From positions 1-50,021 of the IMG/VR virus record IMGVR_UViG_3300033153_006092: a stretch of DNA of 50,021 bases; one strand, given 5' to 3'. Origin of the DNA: a virus. Made by a program: the position numbers and the translations under genes. The notes under the pieces were generated by a model, which saw only the letters and a list, made by a program, of their open reading frames with translations, had not been told where the DNA came from and ran no database searches. Of this stretch, positions 39,541 to 48,953 are shown piece after piece. Numbering within the stretch: position 1 is the first letter of the stretch; every line of letters starts with the position of its first letter.

Positions 39541-41220
39541 GTGTTAAATTTATTAGGAAAACCTAAAAGACTTAGAGAATTATCTCAAAAAGATCAATTA
39601 GAATATTGGTCACATAAATTTGAGAACGCCAAACATTTCCGTGAGCCCATGGAAAACAAATGGAATAAATGGGCTAGGATGATTGATGATGAAATATGGG
39701 GCAATAATGATAGAATAGCGCAAGTCAACGAATTAAAATCAGTTATATTTACAATCCTACCGTTTATAATTTTAGAACCTCCAGTAATAGAAATCAGAGC
39801 ATATAATATAAGAGATGTAGAATCAGCGGCTATATGGGAGCGAGTTGCTACATATATAGATCGTCAGTATGATTTATTTTCGGAGTTTATTTGGTGTGTC
39901 TATTCAGCTTTACTATATGGTAGTGGAATTGCCAAGTTGAGTTATTGGGATGATATACTGATTGAGCGACCCACTTGGGGTAGTGGTATATCTGAACCTT
40001 TCGGGATGAATCGAGCGGCATACGCCATTAATAATAATATTACTGAAATATATCCTGATGTCAGGGCGGAACGATGGGAGACACAACGGTATTTGATACA
40101 AACCAGTTTTTTACATATAGATGATATATTAGATAATCCGGGTTATAATAAGAAAGCTAAGAGTAAAGTTAAGCCTACTTATGCCGCCGAGAAGATGGAT
40201 TTCAGTTTACCTCATGTTGAGCAAGAGAGTGAATATGTAAAGGTTTATGAGATACATGATTTTCGTAATGGCAAAGTTATGATTATGTCGGATAATAATG
40301 ATACATGGCTTTATAATGATATTGAACCTTATGGAATAGTTCCTTATGAACATCTTGCATTTATAAACAGGCCTAAATCGGTATGGGGAGATTCGATAAG
40401 TCAAACTATAGAAGGTCATGTTAAAGCTATTAGTGAAAATTTACAGTTTATGAATGATGCTGTGGGTAAAGAGGGAATATTAAAAGTATTGTTGAAACTT
40501 GGGGAATGGCAGGAAACTGATATAGCCAAATTAAATACTAACAAAGATGAAATAATACCTATAATATCAGATAATCTTGAGAATTCTATAAAGGTAGTTG
40601 ATTACAGTACTGCCAGAAAAGATTTTATATTTGAACAACACATGAATACTTTAAGGGAGATAATACGTTCGGTGACAGGCGTAACGCAGCAGGAACGTGG
40701 CGTACATGAAGCTGGTGTTGAAACTAAGTTTGAGGCTAGTATGCTTAAAACGGCATCTGATGTAAGAAATCAGATGCGTAAACGGATGTTTTCAAGGTTT
40801 GCTTCACGGACTATATCTAAACTTCTTTATCTTGTTTCAAGGGAATATCCTAGCGCAAAGATTGCACAGATGGCTGGTCTTGATGAATCATGGGGGTATA
40901 ATATTCAAAGACCATTTGATGCTACTAAATTTGAAGTAGATTATGGTATGACAGCGGCAAATTCAAGAAGTGAACGGTTACAAAATTTAATGTTATTTAA
41001 GAGTTTAGTTGGGGATTATGCTAATCCGGTAATAATAGGAAAGATGGCTGCTGAGGCTATGAATTTTGATTTTGTTTCCGAGATGATGGTATTAGGTTCT
41101 ATGAGTGGTGGCGGTGGAGGAATTCCTGCTGGAGCTGGCGGGGCCGCCGCCGGCGTACTTAATTCAAGGTTATCTCCTAATCAACCTCAACCTGCACAAG
41201 ATATACCAATGGGGATGTAA
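39541..41220 (+). CDS. Portal protein
   Basis: The product is 559 aa. An N-terminal helical region (YWSHKFENAKHFREPMENK...) leads to the clip/stem with SALLYGSGIAKLSYWD, PYGIVPYEHLAFINRPKSVWGDSI and long helices LRSVTGV-type (LREIIRSVTGVTQQERG), the arrangement of podovirus portal proteins. A Gly/Ala-rich tail follows (GGGGGIPAGAGGAAAG). GTG 39541 starts one base after the terminase stop, with AGGGTGG upstream. It forms the ring through which DNA passes. Confidence 0.85.
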   Translation: MLNLLGKPKRLRELSQKDQLEYWSHKFENAKHFREPMENKWNKWARMIDDEIWGNNDRIAQVNELKSVIFTILPFIILEPPVIEIRAYNIRDVESAAIWERVATYIDRQYDLFSEFIWCVYSALLYGSGIAKLSYWDDILIERPTWGSGISEPFGMNRAAYAINNNITEIYPDVRAERWETQRYLIQTSFLHIDDILDNPGYNKKAKSKVKPTYAAEKMDFSLPHVEQESEYVKVYEIHDFRNGKVMIMSDNNDTWLYNDIEPYGIVPYEHLAFINRPKSVWGDSISQTIEGHVKAISENLQFMNDAVGKEGILKVLLKLGEWQETDIAKLNTNKDEIIPIISDNLENSIKVVDYSTARKDFIFEQHMNTLREIIRSVTGVTQQERGVHEAGVETKFEASMLKTASDVRNQMRKRMFSRFASRTISKLLYLVSREYPSAKIAQMAGLDESWGYNIQRPFDATKFEVDYGMTAANSRSERLQNLMLFKSLVGDYANPVIIGKMAAEAMNFDFVSEMMVLGSMSGGGGGIPAGAGGAAAGVLNSRLSPNQPQPAQDIPMGM

Positions 41221-41221
41221 A

Positions 41222-41611
41222 ATGCCTGTATATAGTTATAGATGTAATAAATGTGGTACCAAAATAGATGATTATAGAGAAATGAAAGATCGGAATTGGT
41301 TGACATTATGTACTAGATGTAAAAAAGGTATTTTAGAAAGAGATATGTCAAATGAGCGACCTACCTTATTTGATGATATTGCACCTTATTTTGATTTCTC
41401 TATTGGTGAATATATAAGCGGACGTAGAGATAAGGCAACTAAATATAGAAATGCTGGTATGACTCCTATTGCTGGGCATCATGGTGGAGATACTGTTATT
41501 CCTGAGAAACGCCTATATGGGGATGAACAATACTATGATGAAGTTATTAAGGGCAAACCAAGAACTGATAAAGAAAAGATGATAGATGACCACCTAGAGA
41601 TAGGAGTATAA
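41222..41611 (+). CDS. FmdB-type zinc-ribbon protein
   Basis: The product is 129 aa, beginning MPVYSYRCNKCGTKIDDYREM with a second pair CTRC about 22 residues later, the zinc-ribbon of the FmdB family. The remainder is basic/acidic and unrecognised. Such small proteins occur in phage structural operons near portal genes. ATG 41222 has GGGGATG upstream; the longer frame from 41105 overlaps the portal gene and is rejected. Confidence 0.65.
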   Translation: MPVYSYRCNKCGTKIDDYREMKDRNWLTLCTRCKKGILERDMSNERPTLFDDIAPYFDFSIGEYISGRRDKATKYRNAGMTPIAGHHGGDTVIPEKRLYGDEQYYDEVIKGKPRTDKEKMIDDHLEIGV

Positions 41612-41613
41612 AA

Positions 41614-42147
41614 ATGACGGTCTTTATAAATTGGTTTGACAAACTATTGAGTATGATATTAGTAATGTTTTCTAGCCTTGCGACTACTTTTGTTTATGAT
41701 GCAGACGGCGAACATAGTAATATCAGAGTTGCATATACTGATCCATGTGGCGGGGCATTTACTTTGTCAGCAGGTTCTAAAAATGGCCCGCATGGCTGGA
41801 TAGATTTGAGAAAATGTGGAAAACCTTATGTTGACTGGGTATTAACTACTTATGTTAGTTCTGGTGTAAGGGATGTTGCAGTAAGTATCGATTATGGGCA
41901 AAGGCTCGGCAATGATATGATAATTACTATAACTCAGAAGCAACGAAGTACAGATGCGCCGCTTGATTATGGCCCTAAGCGTGGATATATGAGAATGATG
42001 TTAAATAGACAATATGGTTCTTATGCAAGAATTAGAGAGGTTCAGAATGATGGCGATTGTCTTGTTGCAATACAGTCGCTTTCGCCTTCTACTATGAAAC
42101 CGATTAAATCTATAGGTACTATTGATAATAATGTAGAGGTGATATAA
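41614..42147 (+). CDS. Unknown protein with hydrophobic N-terminus
   Basis: The product is 177 aa. Residues about 1-28 include a hydrophobic segment (LLSMILVMFSSLATTFVY) like a signal peptide or membrane anchor; the remainder is mixed strand and unrecognised (GGAFTLSAGSKNGPHGWIDL, PVKSIGTID-like ends). AGGAG precedes the ATG, and the stop overlaps the next gene's start. It lies in the block of exported-looking proteins. Confidence 0.5.
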   Translation: MTVFINWFDKLLSMILVMFSSLATTFVYDADGEHSNIRVAYTDPCGGAFTLSAGSKNGPHGWIDLRKCGKPYVDWVLTTYVSSGVRDVAVSIDYGQRLGNDMIITITQKQRSTDAPLDYGPKRGYMRMMLNRQYGSYARIREVQNDGDCLVAIQSLSPSTMKPIKSIGTIDNNVEVI

Positions 42148-42617
42148 TGAAAAGGTTAGCAGTTATTATAATACTTCTATTATGTGTAACATTTGGTGTA
42201 GACTCCCAAACTACATATAGAAAGAATTTTCCTGATAGAGGTATAGCCATTACGGGTTATGCCAACCTTAGAACTGCGGCTGTATTAACTACTTCTTATG
42301 TTAATACATCGGCAGTTAAATTTGACCAATATAAGGAACTTTGTTTACTATTTGATATAGTTCAAGGCGGGTTAACATCGTTTGAATATAAGATTTGGAT
42401 TAGCAAAGATGGTAATAAGTGGTATCAGGAGGCTACTGAATCAGTTGCCTCTGGTGTTATTACTGATGCGCCATGTTATTATACTTGTGCTTTATCTAGT
42501 GATGTGGCATATTATAAAGTTATTCCATTTAATGGCAGGTGGATCAAGTTACAGGTTAAAGGTACTGGCATTGTAACAGGGTCAAGTTGTTCGGTACAAT
42601 TGATGGGTTCTTATTAA
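42147..42617 (+). CDS. Exported beta-sandwich domain protein, paralogue of subtilase C-terminus
   Basis: The product is 156 aa. A signal peptide (MKRLAVIIILLLCVTFGVDSQ) is followed by one domain of about 135 residues. It matches the C-terminal domain of the next gene closely (GYPITGYTNLRAAATLS there against GIAITGYANLRTAAVLT here; FDQYKELCLLFDIVQGGLTS against FDEYKSIGILFDITAGGLTS; both end with a glycine/serine-rich strand, VQLMGSY or VQAMGAY). It is probably a binding domain displayed outside the cell or on the virion. AGAGGTG precedes the ATG. Confidence 0.65.
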   Translation: MKRLAVIIILLLCVTFGVDSQTTYRKNFPDRGIAITGYANLRTAAVLTTSYVNTSAVKFDQYKELCLLFDIVQGGLTSFEYKIWISKDGNKWYQEATESVASGVITDAPCYYTCALSSDVAYYKVIPFNGRWIKLQVKGTGIVTGSSCSVQLMGSY

Positions 42618-45248
42618 ATGCGAAAAATCTTATCCTTTATTATAATAGCAATATTATGTGTGTCTGTGTCTGCGGATAAGCCACAGAAGAAGTTTTTTGC
42701 CGAGGATCATATATTAGTAAAATTTAGGAAAACTGCTAATATTGCAAAGATTCATGGAAGAACTAAGGCTAAAAGTATTAAGATTAGAAGAGATATTCAT
42801 CATGTTTCTATTCCTAGGGGTAAAAATGCACAGGTATTAGTGAATCAGTATAAAAATATGCCGGAAGTAGAATATGCCGAATTGGATTATTATGCTTATC
42901 CTGAGCATATACCGAATGATACTAATTTTAATATACAATGGGCATTATCTGGTTCTACTTATGACATAAAGGCTGATGATGCTTGGGATACCACAACTGG
43001 TGATGCGTCTATTATAATTGCAATACTTGATACTGGTATATTAACTACTCACGAAGATATAACTGGTAAGGTTGTAGCCAGTATTAATTATACTGATTCT
43101 ACTTTGACTGATAGTGTAGGCCATGGAACTCACGTAGCAGGTATAACTGCCGCAAATACTAATAATGCCAAAGGAATTGCGGGGGTTGGGTATGATTGTA
43201 AACTTCTAAATGTTAAAGTTATAAATAATGATGGTTTTGGTACATATTCTTGGATTTCTGATGGAATAAAATATGCCGCAGATTATGGTGCTCATGTTAT
43301 AAATTTGAGTCTTTCTGGCAAATATTATTCGTATACCATGGAACAAGCGGTTAATTATGCTTGGAATAAAGGTTGTGTTATTGTAGCCGCCGCAGGAAAT
43401 CAAGCTACTTCTAACAAAAGGTATCCAGCCGCTTTTGCTAATTGTATGTCTGTTGGTGCTGTCGATAGCGATGGAGATATTTGTAGTTGGTCAAATTATG
43501 GTACTTATGTAGATGTATTGGCCCCCGGAGATACTATTCTTTCTACAATAAAGAGTGGTAGTTATAGCACTAAGAGCGGTACATCCATGGCGTGCCCGCA
43601 TGTTTCAGGATTAGCCGGTCTCTTATATTCTATGTCTTATGGTACAAATGAGAGTATAAGAGATAGAATACAAGATACTTCTGACGGGTATGTTTTTAGT
43701 GATTATGGCAGGATAGATGCAGATGCGGCAGTTGCTGGCGCCGTACCAACTTTAAGTTCTATAGTGGTTACGCCAGATGGATATTCGATGCCGGCTACTA
43801 ATACTCAACAGTATACCGCTACTGGTACATATTCTGATAGTTCGACTATGGATATTACTGGTAGTGTTACATGGGCTAGTGCTACTCCTGCTGTTGCTAC
43901 TATTACTGCTGCTGGTTTGGCAACTGGCATTAGTGCTGGCGACTCTATTATATCTGCTACATTAGGTGCGGTTAGTGATAATACAACTTTGACAATTACA
44001 GCGGCTACATTAAGTTCTATAGCTGTTACTCCTGCCGGGTCGACTATTGAGATTGGTTCACAGTTGCAATATACGGCAACTGGCACATATTCAGATGCTA
44101 GTACATCTGATATAACTACCGAAGTTGCGTGGACATCTTCTAATGCTGGTGTTAGTATTGATGCTAATGGATTGGCTACTAGTTTAGATAGTTGTAGTAC
44201 TATAATTACTGCAACATTGGGCGCTAAAAGTGGCAATACGACTTTGACTGTTACTGAGTCGGCGCTGATTTCTATTTCAGTTATACCTAGTTCTATTTCA
44301 ATAGGTGTTACTAATACTAAGCAATTTGTTGCTAAAGGTACATATTCAGATAATAGTAAGGTTATTATAACAGATATAGTTGACTGGTTAAGTTCTTCTA
44401 CTGGCGTGGCAACAATAAATTCCTCTGGCGTTGCTACCGGGGTGGGTGCAGGCAGTACAATAATCTCTGCTAAGTTAGGCGAAGTAACCGGGTATGCCAC
44501 ATTAACAGTATCTGCTTCCGCACCCACTCTTTCCTCAATATCTGTAACTCCGGCTAGTTATACAATATCTATTGGTGCTATTAGAAGCTATACATCTATA
44601 GCCAATTACTCAGATTCTAGTACATTAGATGTTACGGCTAACGCAGTATGGGCTACTTCTAATGCTCTTGTAGCTTCTATATCTGGGCATTTGGCAACTG
44701 GAGTTGCGGATGGCACGGCATATATAACAGCTACTTATGGTGGCAAAACAAGTAATAATGCTTTATTAAGGGTATCAACTAGGTCTATCACTGAAACAGG
44801 TTCACAATCTGCATATCGTTATCAGTTTTCTAAAATTGGTTATCCAATTACAGGTTATACGAATCTTAGGGCTGCTGCTACATTATCAAATCTTTATGTT
44901 GATACAGATATTATAAAATTTGACGAATATAAAAGTATTGGTATATTATTTGATATAACGGCAGGTGGTTTAACTTCTGTGGATTATATAATTTGGACAT
45001 CGTTGGATGGTTATAATTGGTTTCAAGAAGCTGGTGAAGATATTGAATCTGGGGTTATAATAGATATGCCGAGATTCAATTCATTACCTTGTTATTTAGA
45101 TGCAGAATATTATCCGCAAACCGGTGATAGTTTTTCTTATTTTAAGATTGTTCCATATTATGGTAGATATTTGAAATTAACAGTTAAGGGTACTGGAGAT
45201 GTTACTGGTTCTAGCCTATCTGTTCAAGCAATGGGAGCATATCAATGA
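42618..45248 (+). CDS. Secreted subtilisin-like (S8) protease with Ig-like repeats
   Basis: The product is 876 aa. A signal peptide (residues 1-19) precedes an I9-type propeptide (about 25-100) and an S8 domain with Asp138 (ILDTG), His169 (GHGTHVAG), Asn261 and Ser323 (GTSMACPH), the complete triad and oxyanion residue. Four bacterial Ig-like (BIG2) repeats run about 378-722, and a C-terminal domain like the previous gene's product ends the protein. It would digest proteins outside the cytoplasm. The start has a weak ribosome site (GGGTTC). Signal-bearing proteases are very rare in phages. Confidence 0.9.
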   Translation: MRKILSFIIIAILCVSVSADKPQKKFFAEDHILVKFRKTANIAKIHGRTKAKSIKIRRDIHHVSIPRGKNAQVLVNQYKNMPEVEYAELDYYAYPEHIPNDTNFNIQWALSGSTYDIKADDAWDTTTGDASIIIAILDTGILTTHEDITGKVVASINYTDSTLTDSVGHGTHVAGITAANTNNAKGIAGVGYDCKLLNVKVINNDGFGTYSWISDGIKYAADYGAHVINLSLSGKYYSYTMEQAVNYAWNKGCVIVAAAGNQATSNKRYPAAFANCMSVGAVDSDGDICSWSNYGTYVDVLAPGDTILSTIKSGSYSTKSGTSMACPHVSGLAGLLYSMSYGTNESIRDRIQDTSDGYVFSDYGRIDADAAVAGAVPTLSSIVVTPDGYSMPATNTQQYTATGTYSDSSTMDITGSVTWASATPAVATITAAGLATGISAGDSIISATLGAVSDNTTLTITAATLSSIAVTPAGSTIEIGSQLQYTATGTYSDASTSDITTEVAWTSSNAGVSIDANGLATSLDSCSTIITATLGAKSGNTTLTVTESALISISVIPSSISIGVTNTKQFVAKGTYSDNSKVIITDIVDWLSSSTGVATINSSGVATGVGAGSTIISAKLGEVTGYATLTVSASAPTLSSISVTPASYTISIGAIRSYTSIANYSDSSTLDVTANAVWATSNALVASISGHLATGVADGTAYITATYGGKTSNNALLRVSTRSITETGSQSAYRYQFSKIGYPITGYTNLRAAATLSNLYVDTDIIKFDEYKSIGILFDITAGGLTSVDYIIWTSLDGYNWFQEAGEDIESGVIIDMPRFNSLPCYLDAEYYPQTGDSFSYFKIVPYYGRYLKLTVKGTGDVTGSSLSVQAMGAYQ

Positions 45249-47671
45249 AAAAATATTTGTGTTTAATATCTTGTATAATAATAATATTGTGTTATACGGC
45301 TCTGGTTGTTGGTCAGGATAGAGGTTCCAGAAGTCCTAGAGTACCTGACTCTACTACAATAGATGGTGTAGATTCCGGTAGTTTTTTACGCTCTGATCAA
45401 TCAGATGTACATACCTCTGGCGTACTTACTTTGCCGCAGGTAGAAATATCTACATATTGGCGTAGTAAATACCCTTATATAGATGTTACTCATTCAGATT
45501 TTGGTGCAGTTGGCAATGGCGTTGCGGATGATAGAGCTGCTATAGCAGCGGCTGATACTGCCGCTGTTTTGGCAGGCGTTCCATTGTTATTCGCAAATGG
45601 CGATTATAAAATTTCATCGGATATAACCATAGCAAGCGATCTCATCCTTTATCAGGGGGCATTGATAACACCTGATGCCGGTGATACTGTAACGATAAAT
45701 GGGCATATAGATGCTGGCACTTGGTGTATATTTGCGGGTGATGGTTCTATTGCAGGCACTCCCAAGAATGATTTTGTGCGACCAGAATGGTGGGGCGCAG
45801 TGGCTGACGGTTCTACTGATTGCGCTGACGCTTTTGAGAAGGCGATTTTGTTCGCTCATGCGAATAAAGTAGGTGCGGTACAATTATCAGCGGGCGTATA
45901 TTATATTGACAGCGCAAAGACTTTTACAAACGTTAGAGAGGTAACTATACGCGGCACTACTACGAAGCCACAATATACAAGTTCCAGAACGGCAGGTTCT
46001 GCTATAGTATTTAACGGTATTGCCACAGATACGCCAGGATGGAAATTCACAACTTGTAGAGGTTTGGCATTCAAGGATTTTTGGATGTATACCAATGGCA
46101 CAAAGGCGCACTCTGGTATATATCTTGATCAAACGGCAACATCAGTTTTTGACGGCGTAAATATACAGGATTTTACTACAGCGTCAGTGTACATAGATAC
46201 CTCATTTAGTTTAACGTTCCAAAATTGCACATTTTCTTCCAGTGATGCAGGGGTACGTTCTGCTGGTACATGCCAAAATATTACTTTCTTGGGCTGCTCT
46301 TTAATACAAAACACCACCTGTGGAGCCTGGGTGTATGGACAAAATTACACTTTTATTGGTTGTGATTTTGAGGGACAACCGAGAGGAATTGACCAAGAGT
46401 CCTCAGTTGGTAGAGTCGTCAGTAGGGGATGGCTGGTAGAGGGCAATTATTTTGAGGCGATGACTGATAATGCTGTAATGTATTTGGTATTTCATGATTA
46501 TAGTCAATTTGGCCCAGCTTATTTATCTGATTCGGCATACTATATATATTTAAATTCATCCGACCATAATGTTGTAGTAAATTGGAGGGGTGATGTTAAT
46601 ATACAAAGCGCATCGACTGATAATACAATAGTTCATGTCGCTGGCACAGTTACAGATGATGGCGTTGATACTATACAATTAGCTGATATAGACGAGTATT
46701 ATTTACGCAAGGATGGCGCAGTTGCGCTTACAGACCATTGGAAAGCAGGAACGAAGGGCTTACAAATTGCAGGTTTAGGTGTGTCTAAGACAGGTGCAAA
46801 CTACGGCGATGAAGTAGTCTCTAACGGGACTTTTGATAGTGATACTACTGGTTGGACGGCTGTAGTTTGTACGTTGTCAAGCGAGGCAGGCGGACAGAGC
46901 GGCAACTGTTTACAGATACTTAATGCTGCTGGAGGCGGTGGATATGAAGCGCAAGCGAGGCAGGAGATAGCAGTAATTCCATTTTTACGATACAAATTAT
47001 CATTCTATTTCAAAAAAGGCACTGGCTCTTATGGTCGTGTATGGGTGGACAGTACGGAATTTTCACGTAGTCCTACATCCGGTGATTTATATTCTACAGG
47101 TGCACTTTCCGATGTGACATGGACTGAGTATACTGGCGAATTTGTGCCAACAGGTAGTAGTATTTTTCTTATGTTGGAAAGTCATTCGCCTTCAAAAACT
47201 GCTCTATTCGACGAGGTGACTATCAAGCCGATCATAGCTGGCGATCTGGCTGTAGGCAAGGATTTGTATGTGGGTGGCGACTTGACAGTTACTGGCGATT
47301 TTATCACTCCTTATGCCAATGCCGTAACGGTTAGTTCTTCTGGCGCAGATTATACTACTATACAGGCAGCGTTAGACGCCAATGATGCGGGAACGCTGGT
47401 GTTGGTTTATCCGGGTACATACACGGATGACACTATAAATCGATACTCAGATATGCAATTATGGGGCTTATACGGGCTGTCGGATAGAAAATATCAAGAT
47501 GACCATGACTGGGCCGACTACGGCAAAGACTATTATTACCGGCTCCGGTTCGTTGAGGATGCGTTTTGTGCATCTGGGTCTAGTCTGTGCGACGGATATT
47601 GCAGGGGCGCAACCTTCATGTATCGCAGGGACAGGCGATATAAAGATGCACTTTGGTACATTGGATTATGA
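45245..47671 (+). CDS. Tail spike/fibre part 1, pectate-lyase-type, frame shifts near 47437
   Basis: About 730 residues to 47435 appear genuine. A signal peptide (MKKYLCLISCIIIILCYTAL) precedes a pectate-lyase-3-type beta-helix start (DFGAVGNGVADDRAAIAAAD, residues about 87-105), long helix coils, a CBM-like domain near residues 520-650 (GDEVVSNGTFDSDTTGWTA) and a repeated GDLAVGKD linker. After DDTINRYSD the frame gives residues unlike a beta-helix (HDWADYGKDYYYRLRF), whereas the +1 frame opens at 47439 and continues the domain. GGGAG lies upstream of the ATG, and the ATG overlaps the protease stop. Confidence 0.75.
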   Translation: MKKYLCLISCIIIILCYTALVVGQDRGSRSPRVPDSTTIDGVDSGSFLRSDQSDVHTSGVLTLPQVEISTYWRSKYPYIDVTHSDFGAVGNGVADDRAAIAAADTAAVLAGVPLLFANGDYKISSDITIASDLILYQGALITPDAGDTVTINGHIDAGTWCIFAGDGSIAGTPKNDFVRPEWWGAVADGSTDCADAFEKAILFAHANKVGAVQLSAGVYYIDSAKTFTNVREVTIRGTTTKPQYTSSRTAGSAIVFNGIATDTPGWKFTTCRGLAFKDFWMYTNGTKAHSGIYLDQTATSVFDGVNIQDFTTASVYIDTSFSLTFQNCTFSSSDAGVRSAGTCQNITFLGCSLIQNTTCGAWVYGQNYTFIGCDFEGQPRGIDQESSVGRVVSRGWLVEGNYFEAMTDNAVMYLVFHDYSQFGPAYLSDSAYYIYLNSSDHNVVVNWRGDVNIQSASTDNTIVHVAGTVTDDGVDTIQLADIDEYYLRKDGAVALTDHWKAGTKGLQIAGLGVSKTGANYGDEVVSNGTFDSDTTGWTAVVCTLSSEAGGQSGNCLQILNAAGGGGYEAQARQEIAVIPFLRYKLSFYFKKGTGSYGRVWVDSTEFSRSPTSGDLYSTGALSDVTWTEYTGEFVPTGSSIFLMLESHSPSKTALFDEVTIKPIIAGDLAVGKDLYVGGDLTVTGDFITPYANAVTVSSSGADYTTIQAALDANDAGTLVLVYPGTYTDDTINRYSDMQLWGLYGLSDRKYQDDHDWADYGKDYYYRLRFVEDAFCASGSSLCDGYCRGATFMYRRDRRYKDALWYIGL

Positions 47672-48953
47672 TAATACAGGGGAGACGGTTGCTGGCATCA
47701 AATCTCCGGTTGTCTTAGGTACAGGGTCAAATGTCGTATTAAATGAAGTTGATATTGATGTAGATACTCAGGGTGATGCTGCGGCCTCCACCACTGCCTA
47801 TGGCATCAGCACCGGAAAGGTTGAGTTTAGCCGGTGTGAAATTAACGTAACTAATATCCCTGAGACGCCGGGGTCGGGATTGGAAGATACCTATACTGTA
47901 GGGATTGCATATATTACCGATAGCGGCGAACTTGAAATTATTGATAACAATGTTCACGTTAATAACGACGGTTCGACAGGCATTGGTATGTATATTGGCG
48001 GAACGGTAAGTGCAAGAGTTGTTGGAGGGCACTTGCACGTTGAATCCACTTCTGGGACGGCTAACAGTTATTATATCGCAGCCGCCGGTGCGACGGTCAT
48101 CTCTCAGATTGCTGACATTATTGCCGCCGATGGCATAAATAACGCAGGCGGTGGTACATATTCTTATGTTCATTCACAATCTAACGCCAATTGGGAAATA
48201 TCGGGTGATCTGGCTGTAGGGAACGACGCTACCATACTGGGACACCTGACGCCGAAAGGCGATAATATCTATAACGTGCAGGGGTTGAGCTATGGAGCAT
48301 TGGGAGATGGCAGCAATGATGATACTGCGGCAATACAGGCGGCGATTGATGACGCTAATACAGCAGGCGGCGGGATAATATTTTTTCCGAAAGGAACGTA
48401 CAAAATCAGTTCTTCGCTCACGCTATATAGCAATATTATTCTGCAAGGCGTTGGCGGCAGTTCTATAATCAGTCTTGCCATTGGCAATGACGCCATAGCA
48501 GCAACCGGAACAGCATCAGGTTCAGGGCTTGCTCTGGCTTCTGACGCTGACGCAAAGCAGTTTGATGTGGTACTGGCTGATGCAAGTTCTCTATCAGCAG
48601 ATGATTGGATTCGGATATACTCAGACGATGCTTTTGACGGTTCAGCAACGCAAACGCAGTCGGAAATTAGGCAGATTGCCAGTATAGCAGGGAATACATT
48701 GACGCTTGCCGAAAGACTTGCCGCTTCTTACACAGTCGTCAACTCTGCAGAAGTTGAATTATTGACAATGGTGGAAAATATTACTGTGAGGAATCTGAAA
48801 TTTCTCGGCGGTGGCGATGGTGAGAATCAGTATGGGATGACATTTACATATTGTCGCAATCTCAAAATCACAAATTGTGATATTACAGATTTTTATAATC
48901 GTGGGATTCAACTCTGGAGTTGTGTGGTCTTGGTTATGGGATCGCAGTGTTAG
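47499..48953 (+). CDS. Tail spike part 2 (frame-shifted continuation)
   Basis: This frame is open from 47439 (QICNYGAYTGCRIENIKMT...) to a TAG at 48951-48953. It is beta-helix sequence, repeats GDLAVGND, and begins a second pectate-lyase-3 unit (LSYGALGDGSNDDTAAIQAA). It stops inside that unit (RGIQLWSCVVLVMGSQC), while the next frame reads on sensibly. The break lies at TGTGTG (48921-48926), where a two-base gain would explain the shift. Likely one large spike gene broken by two frame changes, real or from assembly. Confidence 0.7.
   Translation: MTMTGPTTAKTIITGSGSLRMRFVHLGLVCATDIAGAQPSCIAGTGDIKMHFGTLDYDNTGETVAGIKSPVVLGTGSNVVLNEVDIDVDTQGDAAASTTAYGISTGKVEFSRCEINVTNIPETPGSGLEDTYTVGIAYITDSGELEIIDNNVHVNNDGSTGIGMYIGGTVSARVVGGHLHVESTSGTANSYYIAAAGATVISQIADIIAADGINNAGGGTYSYVHSQSNANWEISGDLAVGNDATILGHLTPKGDNIYNVQGLSYGALGDGSNDDTAAIQAAIDDANTAGGGIIFFPKGTYKISSSLTLYSNIILQGVGGSSIISLAIGNDAIAATGTASGSGLALASDADAKQFDVVLADASSLSADDWIRIYSDDAFDGSATQTQSEIRQIASIAGNTLTLAERLAASYTVVNSAEVELLTMVENITVRNLKFLGGGDGENQYGMTFTYCRNLKITNCDITDFYNRGIQLWSCVVLVMGSQC

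Noticed and set aside
41105-41221. Upstream extension of the zinc-ribbon gene
   Set aside because: It overlaps the Gly/Ala-rich end of the portal gene and ATG 41222 has its own ribosome site and a proper family start.
43805-44527. Long leftward open frame under the Ig-like repeats
   Set aside because: Antisense shadow caused by the low-complexity repeats; no ribosome site and it lies wholly within the protease gene.
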